Shown here in pieces: positions 1 through 7,014 of a stretch of 64,000 bases of DNA. Source of the DNA: Streptomyces sp. NWU339. GTDB taxonomy: Bacteria > Actinomycetota > Actinomycetes > Streptomycetales > Streptomycetaceae. Below the pieces are notes generated by a model. That model searched no databases. It was not told where the DNA came from and saw only the letters and a list, made by a program, of their open reading frames with translations. Within the stretch, counting starts at the first letter, position 1. Every line of letters starts with the position of its first letter. The translations under genes and the position numbers were made by a program. The DNA lies in assembly GCF_003143855.1 (NCBI RefSeq), contig NZ_QFRK01000036.1, forward strand, positions 18,984-82,983, in the 5' to 3' direction.

Positions 1-613
1 CCAAAAGGTGTTCGAGCTGCCGACGCCACACCATTGTGCCTCCGACCGGACGGCGGAGCGTCACTTCCTCCTGGACGAAGCTGAGGGCGGGTGCCGGTGA
101 CCTGTCGAAGACAGTGCGCCGGGCCAGCCGGGCGGCCACCATGCGTTCAGTCTGCTCTTCGGTGTGAGCCGGAAGCCAGACGTCGAAGAGTGCCCGCATG
201 TGCTCCTCGGTCTGCAACAGGCCGTGGATGTTGTGGTTGCTGTAGAGCCCGATCTCGAGCGCCTGGGACTCCAGCTTCGCCAGTTCCCGCACTTTCTTCG
301 GGTACCTGACCTTCGCCACGTCCTCCGACATCGCGGCGAGGAGTCCGTCCGCGCCCAGGACCTCGTCGGCCTTCTCCAGGTACTCGGGGCGGGGGATGCG
401 GTTGCCGGCCTTGACCTTGTAGGCGAGGTCCTCCCCGTATCCCATCGCTGCCGCGAAGTCGGCGACCCGCATGCCCACGGACTCTCGCCGCAACTTCAAC
501 TGACGGCCCACCGTGGTGATGACGGCCGTCCCCCACTCGTCGTCGGGGTCCACCTCCCAGCCTGGTTCGTCCGTCTCGTCCCTGACCTGTACCGCCTCAC
601 CGTCCACCGACAT
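1..613 (-). CDS. XRE-family regulator with DUF5753 domain (partial, C-terminus off the left edge)
   Basis: The gene reads leftward and stays open to base 1, so its C-terminus is missing. The N-terminus carries a helix-turn-helix: LKLRRESVGMRVADFA, then the helix around MGYGEDLAYKVKAGNRIP. It is followed by the start of a DUF5753 ligand-type domain, recognisable from ALEIGLYSNHNIHGLLQTEEHMR and FDRSPAPALSFVQEE. In Streptomyces such proteins usually pair with a small DUF397 protein; none is visible here, but the downstream side is outside the window. I chose ATG 613 over ATG 619 because GGAGGA lies 6 bases before 613. A decayed second copy of the start of this gene lies at 3271-3446. Function inferred: a DNA-binding regulator of unknown targets. 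Confidence 0.85.
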   Translation of the reverse strand, partial: MSVDGEAVQVRDETDEPGWEVDPDDEWGTAVITTVGRQLKLRRESVGMRVADFAAAMGYGEDLAYKVKAGNRIPRPEYLEKADEVLGADGLLAAMSEDVAKVRYPKKVRELAKLESQALEIGLYSNHNIHGLLQTEEHMRALFDVWLPAHTEEQTERMVAARLARRTVFDRSPAPALSFVQEEVTLRRPVGGTMVWRRQLEHLL

Positions 614-731
614 CCGCATTCCTCCGTCGTACGCGCCGCGTCGCGAGGCGTCTCACGGTAGGTGTGGCGATGACGGTGGGTGAGGGGAAGAGGAGAGCGG
701 TACACCTACGAGTGATCTGGGGGGTGAGGCC

Positions 732-854
732 GTGCTCAAGGCCGCGAAGACGGCCGAGACGGCGGCGCTGAAGGCCAGGAAGGCGGCGATCGAGAAGGCG
801 AAAAAGGGTGGTGGCTCCGCACAGTGGCGGGCCGCCGCCGTCTTCGAGGGGTGA
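732..854 (+). CDS. possible 40-residue Lys/Ala-rich peptide
   Basis: This is a GTG-started reading frame of 40 codons, rich in Lys and Ala (KAAKTAETAALKARKAAIEKAKK), ending in a short Gly/Trp tail. It looks like a single amphipathic helix. It is divergent from the XRE gene. There is no good ribosome site and no family was recognised, so it may be chance coding in a GC-rich gap. The rest of 614-953 holds the XRE promoter region and the promoter of the toxin-antitoxin pair. Confidence 0.2.
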   Translation: MLKAAKTAETAALKARKAAIEKAKKGGGSAQWRAAAVFEG

Positions 855-917
855 CTCATCGTTGTTCCAGGAGTGGGGTGGCGGGGGAGTGCCGCAGGTC
901 GCACGGCGCGCCTCCTG

Positions 918-946
918 CCGACTCCTCATATGGATTTCTGTATAAT
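918..946 (+). promoter_or_regulatory. sigma-70-like promoter of the toxin-antitoxin pair
   Basis: A perfect TATAAT lies at 941-946, with a weak -35 candidate (CCGACT, 918-923) 17 bases upstream. A consensus -10 box is unusual in DNA this GC-rich. Transcription should start near 953-954, which coincides with an in-frame GTG at 954, so the mRNA may be leaderless. Confidence 0.55.
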
Positions 947-953
947 AGTGGGT

Positions 954-1328
954 GTGGGTGATCGATGGTCGATTGAGATCGAACCAGAGGTTCGGCGGTG
1001 GCTGGAACTCCTGTTGGACGCGCATTACGACAAGGCTGAACGTGCTGTCGACATGCTCGCGGACCAGCCGACCACTCTGGGGGAGCCGTACGCTCGTCAT
1101 CTCGGTGGCAAGGTGCGAGAGCTGCGCTTCACCATGGATGGCAATGCCGTCCGCATCACGTACTGGCTCGCTCTCGACCGACGCATTGTGCTGCTGACGG
1201 TGTTCCGCAAGGCCAAGCAACGCGAGAGTGGCGAGGTCGAGCGTGCCCAGCAGGTGCAGAAGGTGTGCGAGGCCGAGCATGGTCCTGCCGAGCACGGCTA
1301 CGACCGGACGGAGGAAGGGAACCCATGA
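954..1328 (+). CDS. HigB/RelE-type toxin (phage-derived Gp49-like family)
   Basis: About 124 residues. The pattern WSIEIEPEVRRWLELL, then LGGKVRELRFTMDGNAVRITYWLA, then RRIVLLTVFRKAKQR matches the Gp49-like/HigB branch of the RelE fold, whose members cut mRNA on the ribosome. The basic C-terminal strand (FRKAKQR) is where catalytic residues lie in this family. I chose the GTG at 954 because a TATAAT box ends at 946; ATG 930 would lie upstream of the promoter. The stop overlaps the antitoxin start (ATGA), so the two are translationally coupled. Toxin-first order is typical of HigBA. The toxin activity is inferred from the family and gene order. Confidence 0.8.
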   Translation: MGDRWSIEIEPEVRRWLELLLDAHYDKAERAVDMLADQPTTLGEPYARHLGGKVRELRFTMDGNAVRITYWLALDRRIVLLTVFRKAKQRESGEVERAQQVQKVCEAEHGPAEHGYDRTEEGNP

Positions 1329-1693
1329 ACCACTCAGAGTGGAAGACCCGCCGGACCAGGAAGCTTCTGGGGGAGAGGGTCGAGGAATCCGCCGCCTACG
1401 TCGAAGCCGGGTATGCCTTCGCCCTCGGCCAGGCTGTCCATGACCGGCGTACCGCGCTCGGCCTGTCGCAGGCCGAGCTGGCGCGGCGTGCGGAGATGAC
1501 TCAGCCGCAGATCTCCAACATCGAGGGCGGAGACTCCGTACCGACTCTGCCGCTGCTCACCCGTCTGGCCAAGGCTCTGGACGCGGCGCTGACCATCGAC
1601 CTGGATCGTGACACGTCGGCTTTCACCTTCACCCCGCACGGACGCCATCAGCCGGAGGAAGCGCTGCCGGACGGACGCGACTCGGTAGCTTGA
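1325..1693 (+). CDS. HigA-type XRE antitoxin
   Basis: A 122-residue protein with a classic XRE helix-turn-helix at about 45-95: LGLSQAELARRAEMTQPQIS, then NIEGGDSVPTLPLLTRLAKAL. It begins on the ATG that overlaps the toxin stop. In HigBA systems the antitoxin binds both the toxin and the operon promoter, so autoregulation at the 941-946 promoter is likely. The C-terminal tail is short and polar. Apart from ATGA coupling no ribosome site is evident. Confidence 0.85.
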   Translation: MNHSEWKTRRTRKLLGERVEESAAYVEAGYAFALGQAVHDRRTALGLSQAELARRAEMTQPQISNIEGGDSVPTLPLLTRLAKALDAALTIDLDRDTSAFTFTPHGRHQPEEALPDGRDSVA

Positions 1694-1866
1694 GCCACGT
1701 CCGCAGGGCGAGATCGGTCTCGGCGGCGATGAACTCACGCCCGCGCTGGAGGACATGTACCGCGCCTGTACGGAACGGGAGGACCGCGCCGAACCCACCG
1801 AGACCACCGACCTGCTCCACGCCCTCGCGGTGTCGGCTGCCCGGCCTCCGTCGGCCGTGCGGGGTC
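1687..1866 (+). pseudogene. possible remnant of a coding sequence
   Basis: Directly after the antitoxin, one frame reads GDELTPALEDMYRACTERED and then TETTDLLHALAVSAAR with strongly G/C-ending codons, as in real Streptomyces genes. It has no start codon with a ribosome site and is cut off at the left by a stop. It then runs into the 3' end of the dioxygenase gene. It may be the decayed tail of a lost gene; no family was recognised. Confidence 0.2.
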
Positions 1867-1894
1867 AGCGACCCGCACGGCCGTGCGCCGGAGG

Positions 1895-2833
1895 TCAGAA
1901 GGGTCGGTCGCCCGCGATGGCGACGCGTTCGGCGATCCGGCGGTGGGGGCCGTAGTCGTTGACCGCGTAGTGCTGGGTGGCCCGGTTGTCCCAGAACGCC
2001 ACGTCACCGGGCTGCCAGCGGAAACGGACCTGGTACTCGGGGATGTGCGCCTGCTGGAAGAGGTAGCGCAGCAGTCGGTCGCTCTCCTCGCGGGGCATGC
2101 CGGTGATCCGGGTGGTGAAGGAGACGTTCACGAACAGCATGCGCCGCCCGGTGTCGGGATGTGTGCGCACGACGGGGTGCTCCACGGGCGGGAAGTGCTC
2201 CTGGTGCGACACGAGCCGTTCGGGCTCGTAGAACCGCGCGAAACCGGGGATGAAGTCGTGCACGGCGCGGGCGCCGTCGATGCGGTCCTTCACGTCCTGC
2301 GGGAGGTTGTCGTAGGCGGCGGCCATGTCGGCCCACAGGGTGTCGCCGCCGGCCGGCGGCACCTCGCGCAACTGGAGGACGGCACCGAGCGCCGGCCGCT
2401 CGCGGAAGGTGACGTCGGCGTGCCAGACGTTCTCGAACGTCGGGGTGGACCCGCTGCCCTTGTCGAAGCGGACGACGTCCTCGCTGGAACCGGTGGCGAG
2501 CAGCGGGTTGGTCTCCAACTCGCCCCAGTGGCGCGCGAAGGCGCGCTGCCGGTCGGGGGCGAGGTGCTGGCCCCGGAAGAACAGCACCTTCCACTCCAGC
2601 AGGGCCCGGTGGAGTTCGGCGCGCAGCTCGGGCCCGAGCGGGCGGGAGAGGTCGACCCCTCTGATCTCGGCGCCGATCGTGCGCGCCTGCGGCTCGACCT
2701 CGAACAGCTCGTAGGGCCGCTCCTCCCACCCCTCGGGCACCCGGCGCAGGACGCGCCGTCCCTCGTAGAGGCCGTCTCCGGGGATGCGTGCCTCACGCAG
2801 GGTGGCGGGCGGTGCGGTGTTCGTGACGGTCAT
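1895..2833 (-). CDS. TauD/TfdA-family Fe(II)/2-oxoglutarate dioxygenase
   Basis: A 312-residue cytoplasmic oxygenase. The metal-binding HxD motif is in WHADVTF (His about 138, Asp about 140) and the distal iron-binding His is in TQHYAVNDYGPH (about 288). A downstream Arg in the RRIAERV stretch would hold 2-oxoglutarate. Length and motif order fit the TauD family, which oxidises taurine, alkyl sulfates, aryloxyacetates or amino-acid derivatives. The substrate cannot be told here: no sulfonate transporter or sulfatase is next to it. Start ATG 2833 is preceded by AGGAAGG. The gene stands alone between the toxin-antitoxin pair and the decayed XRE copy. Confidence 0.85.
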   Translation of the reverse strand: MTVTNTAPPATLREARIPGDGLYEGRRVLRRVPEGWEERPYELFEVEPQARTIGAEIRGVDLSRPLGPELRAELHRALLEWKVLFFRGQHLAPDRQRAFARHWGELETNPLLATGSSEDVVRFDKGSGSTPTFENVWHADVTFRERPALGAVLQLREVPPAGGDTLWADMAAAYDNLPQDVKDRIDGARAVHDFIPGFARFYEPERLVSHQEHFPPVEHPVVRTHPDTGRRMLFVNVSFTTRITGMPREESDRLLRYLFQQAHIPEYQVRFRWQPGDVAFWDNRATQHYAVNDYGPHRRIAERVAIAGDRPF

Positions 2834-2947
2834 GGGACGTCCTTCCTCTGCACACGGGGTTCGAACGGGTCGGGTCATGGAGATGGGACGGGCCGGCCGT
2901 TTCGGGGCACGGAGCACGTGCCGTCCGGGCGTCGCGGACGCCGAGGG

Positions 2948-2973
2948 GCACACCCGCCGTGAAGCGGGTGTGC
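2948..2973. repeat. 10-bp inverted repeat upstream of the dioxygenase gene
   Basis: GCACACCCGC (2948-2957) and GCGGGTGTGC (2964-2973) form a perfect stem with a 6-base loop. A shorter dyad, GGCACG/CGTGCC, lies at 2906-2922. Both sit between the dioxygenase start (2833) and the XRE remnant, so they could be operators for the dioxygenase promoter or a terminator. No run of T follows. Confidence 0.4.
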
Positions 2974-3270
2974 GGGACTGCCGGGGCGGCCCGGGAAAGG
3001 GGTTCTGTGCGGTGCCGTCGGCCGGGAAGAAGGGGAGCGGGCCCGGGTGGTGAGGGGCCGGGCCGGGATCAGAGGGTGCGGTCGGCTATCGGCCGGAGCG
3101 CTCGCAGCCGGTTCGATCCGGGACGCGCGGCGCCACCGACATCCTGACGAACCAGTACGTGGTCATGGCGATGATTGTGTGATCTTGCCCGTGTTCTGTC
3201 AACGGATCCCGTCCGGCCGCCGAACGCGTCCACCAGGGGCGGCGCCGCCATCGTCGCCGGCCCTCACCGC

Positions 3271-3446
3271 CGGCGAACTCGGCGGCCCGCATGCCCGCGG
3301 ACTCTCTCCGCAGCTTCAACCGCCGCCTCACCGTCCACCGACATCCGCAGCCCTCCGCCGTACACGCCGTATCGCGACGCGGCTCACGCTGAACAGTGAC
3401 GTAACGCTGGATGAGGGGAAGGGGAAGAGCGGTGAACCTACGGGTG
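3271..3446 (-). pseudogene. decayed second copy of the start of the XRE/DUF5753 gene and its promoter
   Basis: Bases 3271-3322 match 451-502 and 3323-3446 match 592-720, so this copy lacks 89 bases of the N-terminal coding region. Since 89 is not a multiple of three, the frame is broken. The ATG at 3344 (equivalent of 613) survives, as does LKLRRESAGMRAAEFA (intact copy LKLRRESVGMRVADFA). Similarity ends near 3271, so the helix-turn-helix core and the DUF5753 domain are absent. By eye about four bases in five match. The shared upstream block includes a TAGGT-type -10 candidate. The rest of 2834-3446 shows no credible gene. Confidence 0.75.
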
Positions 3447-3554
3447 ATGGGCCGTGACCAGTACGGCTACCTCGTCGTCACCCTGTTGGTCCTCACCGGG
3501 TGCAGCGATTGGCCGAGATCTTGTGGATGGGGGTCGGGGAAGGGGGCGGAATGA
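3447..3554 (+). CDS. possible 35-residue lipoprotein-like peptide
   Basis: A short frame from ATG 3447 reads MGRDQYGYLVVTLLVLTGCS, which resembles a lipoprotein signal with lipobox LTGC, followed by only about 15 residues. There is no convincing ribosome site. It may be a truncated lipoprotein remnant or chance. It begins exactly where the similarity to the XRE promoter region ends. Confidence 0.2.
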   Translation: MGRDQYGYLVVTLLVLTGCSDWPRSCGWGSGKGAE

Positions 3555-3701
3555 CCGTATGTCGCGGAGTGGTGACTGGATCGTCGATCTACTGCAATCC
3601 TCGAGATGGCGCAAAACCGCACCCCGTCGGGACATAATCGCTGGGATTGTGCGACGGAGGCTCGGTGGGGGAGCCGGTCGGCGGATGGACAGGGGCGCTG
3701 G

Positions 3702-4427
3702 ATGAACCAGGGATCGGTCAGGGTCGCGGTCGTGGCGCGAGGTGCTGTCGCGCGCAGTGGGCTCGCAGCCATGCTGGAGGAAGCGGCCCACGTGAAGCAG
3801 ACCACCGTCTTCCGGCCCGATGAGTTCACGACGGCGTCGCCCGAGGACGCCGTCCAACTGCTCATCCTCTCCTGCGACGTGCTGGTGCTCTGGTGTGTGA
3901 ACGGCGCCGGGGAGGGCGAGGACGCGTGGGCCGCCGAACTGGCGGAGGTCGTCCGCCGCAACGGGGTCCGGGTCCTGCTGGTGCTGCCCGGTGCCGAGGT
4001 GCGGCGCGCCGCGTCCGGCGAGGTCGTGCCCTGTGACGGAATCCTCGACCAGGACGCCCTGACCAGCGAGGGGCTCGACGAGGCACTGAGGAACCCGGCC
4101 GAGGGGGTCTGGCCGGCGCCGGTGCCGGCCGGGCAGACGGTGGCGGCGCCCCGGTCCGTCCGGCCCGCCCGGGGCGCCGCCGGGCCGCGGACCCGGTTTC
4201 CGAGGAGGCAGCTCACCGAGCGGGAGAGCCGGGTGCTGGAACTGCTGGTCGAGGGGCTCAGCAACCGGCAGATCGGGCAGGCCCTCGAGGTGTCCGAGCA
4301 TGTCGCCAAGCGCACCGTCGCGCTCGTGCTGGCCAAGCTCGACTGCCCCAACCGCACCCAGGCCGCCGCGGTCGCCCTGCGCGAAGGGCTCGTGGGTACG
4401 GGCTTGGGGGAGGCGCTGGGCGCGTAG
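3702..4427 (+). CDS. LuxR/NarL-type regulator with an atypical receiver-like domain
   Basis: 241 residues. The C-terminal 65 residues are a clear LuxR helix-turn-helix: LTERESRVLELLVEGLSNRQ, then IGQALEVSEHVAKRTVALVL. The N-terminal 120 residues follow a receiver-like alternation of strands and helices (VRVAVVARGAVARSGLAAML; VRVLLVLPGAE). The expected phospho-aspartate strand reads CDVLVLWCVNG, with no Asp at the usual position, and the acidic pair near the start is missing. It is therefore probably not controlled by normal phosphorylation. No kinase is adjacent. ATG 3702 follows a weak AGGGG. It converges on the LAL pair, with only 4 bases between stops, and begins the regulator-only block. 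Confidence 0.8.
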   Translation: MNQGSVRVAVVARGAVARSGLAAMLEEAAHVKQTTVFRPDEFTTASPEDAVQLLILSCDVLVLWCVNGAGEGEDAWAAELAEVVRRNGVRVLLVLPGAEVRRAASGEVVPCDGILDQDALTSEGLDEALRNPAEGVWPAPVPAGQTVAAPRSVRPARGAAGPRTRFPRRQLTERESRVLELLVEGLSNRQIGQALEVSEHVAKRTVALVLAKLDCPNRTQAAAVALREGLVGTGLGEALGA

Positions 4428-4431
4428 GGCC

Positions 4432-7014
4432 TTATGGGTGCCCCAGTACCACCGCGAGGTCGGAGCGGCCGTTGATGCCCAGGGCGCGGTAGGTGTGCGT
4501 CAGGTGGAGTTCGACGGTGCGGACGCCGACCGACAGCTCCTCGGAGATCGCCGTGTTCGACCGGCCCTCCGCCGCCAGCAGGGCGACCCGCAGCTGAGCC
4601 GGACTCAGCCGTGCCCGGTTCGCGGAGGGCTGAGCGGCGAGCCGGGCGGCGACCTCCTCGGTGAGCGGGAACGGCCGGCCCCGTCTGACCGCCTCGTCGA
4701 GCAGCTGCCGCGCCTCCGTCGACCGGCCGGTGTCGAGCAGGGTGGAGGCCAGCGCGACCATCGCCCGCGCGTACAGTCTCCGGGTCGGCATGCCGGCGAG
4801 CAGACGTACCGCGGTCCGTAGATGCCCTAGCGCCGTACGGTCGGGGAGGGCCGGCCCGGCCCAGAGGTGGACGGCGCCGACCGCGCCCGGCGCGCCCCAG
4901 GCCCGGGCCGCCGTGAGGCTCTCGACCACCAGGCGCTCCGCCGCCTGCGGGGCCGCGCAGGCCGCCTCCGCCATGGCGAGATGCGAACGCCAGGGAATGA
5001 CGGCGGGGTTCACACAGCCGAGGGGCCGCAGAATCCGGCCGCACTCGCGCAGATGCGCCCTCGCCTCGGAGGTCCGGTCGGTGCGCAGGCACAGGACGCC
5101 TCGGGCGAACAGCAGGTGGGCACGGTCCAGGCCGTGCTCGTCGCGGTCCGACGGGGCCTTTGCCCGGGCCGACCGTGCCAGGATCGACTCCGCCAGGTCC
5201 GTCCGTCCGGACTCCAGGGCGACGACCATCTCCACCGCGGTCAGTCTCGGCAGTGCCCGCGGATGCCAGTGGTGCCTGGGCACCTCGGTGAACGCCTCTG
5301 CCAGCCGCTCCCTGGCCTGCTCCAACTCGCCGGTTCGCAAGGCGAGTTCGGCAAGCCCCAGCAGTGCGTGTCCGGCCACGGGGCTCACCCTGTGCCGTCG
5401 TGCCTCGGCCGTGATCCGCTGCAGTCCGGACCGGGCCAGCGCCACGTCCTCGGTGACGGCGAGCACGCGCGCGGCGAACAGCCGGGGAGTGAACAGCCCG
5501 TTTCCCGCCCGGACCAGCACGGTCCCGGCCAGCCGCCGGGCCTCGCCGATCTTCTGCCCGGCCAGGCAGTGCCGCCAGGCCCGGACCGCGGCCCGGGTCG
5601 CGTCGAACTCCGGCGTCTCCCGGTCGTCCCGAGGGCCGAGGGCCGAGGCGTCCGGCGCCGGCGCCGGTCCGGGCGGGCAGGTTTCCGCGGCCAGCTCGTA
5701 CAGGCCGCGCAGCGTGCGCCGCTCCGCCTCCGAGGTGGCCCGCGCCGCCGTCGCGCTGAGCGCCTCCGCCGCGTCGTCCCCGGCGCGCAGCGCCAGCATG
5801 TCGGCGGCTAACAGCAGGGCCCCGGACCGGTCCGGGACGTCGGCCTCCCTCAGGATCCGCCGGAATCCGCGCTCGGCCGCCGCCGGCCGCCGCGACGACT
5901 GCGCCTTCGCCAGTTCCAGCAGTACGTCCGTGCGCAGCCCGCCGGCCGCTCCGTGGTCCAACGACCGTTCGAGGAACACCACCGCCGCGTCGTCGTCGCC
6001 GGACCGGCGCGCGGCCACGCCCGCCGCGTGGAGCGCGCCGGGCACCCAGGGCTCGTCCAGCGAGGTCCGTGCGGCCAGCCGGCCGAGCACGTCCTGCGGG
6101 AGGCCCTCGCGGTGCGCCAACCGCACGGCACGCTCGTGGAGTTCGCGGCGCCGGTCGCCCTCCAGGAGGCCGAGTGCCCGCTCGGCCACCAGCGGGTCGT
6201 ACAGTCGGGGCCGCACGGTGGAGTCGAGCAGGCCGGTGACGGCCGGCTCCGTACGCGCCTGCTCGCCGTCCGGCACGGAGATTTCGGCCAGCTCGCAGAC
6301 CTGGCGGAACGAGAAGTGCCCCGCCGCCACCGCGCTCGCCGCGACGAGCGCGGACGCCCGTGCGGACGCCCGCGCCAGTACGGTCCTCAGATGGTGCCGA
6401 CCCGTCTGGTCGGCGAGTGCGGCGAATTCGGCGGCGTCGGGGGGCGGGCCGGGCCATCGCCGGAGCGCGGCGCACAGGACCGCCGGATTGCCGCCGGTCG
6501 CGGCGGTCGCGGTCGGCAGGAGCGAGTCGGCTGCCTCCTCGCCGTATGCCCGCACGAGCAGCGTCCGTACGGCGTGCTCGGTCAGCGGGCGCGGCGACAG
6601 CTCGTATCCGGGACCGGCCTGCGCGCCGAGCGGCGCCGGGTCGGAGTCCTCGGAGCCCTCGACGACCACCCACAACGCGGGTCGCGGTTTCGGTCGGCCC
6701 GTGGGCGAGGCCCGTTCCGCCTCCGGTGTGCCCTGGGTGTCGTCGGTGAACAGGGCCGACGGGCCGCTGATCGGGGCGGGTTCGGCCTGCCCGGGTGCCG
6801 TGAGGACGTGCAGGCCGGACTGCCGGGCGAGGGCCGCGCCCTCGGCGAGCAAGGCGCTGCGTCCGGTGCCCGGACGCCCGCGCACGACGACGGTCGCCGT
6901 CCCGCCGTTCGCGACCTGGCGCACGGCCCGCTCCAACGTGGCCAGTTCCTCGGTCCGTTCCAGGAGCCCGTCGGGTGCGCCGGGTGGACCCGGTGGCCGG
7001 AGCAGGTGGTTCAC
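4432..7014 (-). CDS. LAL-family (large ATP-binding LuxR) regulator with a TTA codon
   Basis: 860 residues. The N-terminus has LLERTEELATLERAV and a P-loop-like GRPGTGRSALL in which Arg52 replaces the Walker A Lys; the Walker B strand reads LWVVVEGSED rather than a DD motif. The middle is helical, TPR-like MalT repeats. The C-terminus is a LuxR helix-turn-helix: LSPAQLRVALLAAEGRSNTA, then ISEELSVGVRTVELHL. The start is GTG 7014, inside a 4-base GTGA overlap with the upstream LAL gene, so the pair is translationally coupled. An in-frame TTA codon at 5811-5809 makes translation depend on the bldA tRNA, a common control in Streptomyces secondary metabolism. LAL proteins usually activate biosynthetic genes, but none is nearby. 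Confidence 0.88.
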   Translation of the reverse strand: MNHLLRPPGPPGAPDGLLERTEELATLERAVRQVANGGTATVVVRGRPGTGRSALLAEGAALARQSGLHVLTAPGQAEPAPISGPSALFTDDTQGTPEAERASPTGRPKPRPALWVVVEGSEDSDPAPLGAQAGPGYELSPRPLTEHAVRTLLVRAYGEEAADSLLPTATAATGGNPAVLCAALRRWPGPPPDAAEFAALADQTGRHHLRTVLARASARASALVAASAVAAGHFSFRQVCELAEISVPDGEQARTEPAVTGLLDSTVRPRLYDPLVAERALGLLEGDRRRELHERAVRLAHREGLPQDVLGRLAARTSLDEPWVPGALHAAGVAARRSGDDDAAVVFLERSLDHGAAGGLRTDVLLELAKAQSSRRPAAAERGFRRILREADVPDRSGALLLAADMLALRAGDDAAEALSATAARATSEAERRTLRGLYELAAETCPPGPAPAPDASALGPRDDRETPEFDATRAAVRAWRHCLAGQKIGEARRLAGTVLVRAGNGLFTPRLFAARVLAVTEDVALARSGLQRITAEARRHRVSPVAGHALLGLAELALRTGELEQARERLAEAFTEVPRHHWHPRALPRLTAVEMVVALESGRTDLAESILARSARAKAPSDRDEHGLDRAHLLFARGVLCLRTDRTSEARAHLRECGRILRPLGCVNPAVIPWRSHLAMAEAACAAPQAAERLVVESLTAARAWGAPGAVGAVHLWAGPALPDRTALGHLRTAVRLLAGMPTRRLYARAMVALASTLLDTGRSTEARQLLDEAVRRGRPFPLTEEVAARLAAQPSANRARLSPAQLRVALLAAEGRSNTAISEELSVGVRTVELHLTHTYRALGINGRSDLAVVLGHP
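5809..5811 (-). promoter_or_regulatory. in-frame TTA (bldA-dependent) leucine codon
   Basis: The minus strand reads GCC CTG CTG TTA GCC in the LAL frame (protein SGALLLAADML). In Streptomyces UUA is read only by the bldA tRNA, which accumulates late in growth. It was the only in-frame TTA codon found by eye in this window's genes. Confidence 0.85.

Noticed and set aside
597..1295. 232-codon minus-strand frame opposite the toxin gene
   Set aside because: The plus strand has a HigB-type protein with coupling to an antitoxin, and the minus text has no pattern.
1895..2833. Naming the dioxygenase tauD
   Set aside because: The fold is clear, but substrate-specific residues or sulfonate genes are not, so no symbol was given.
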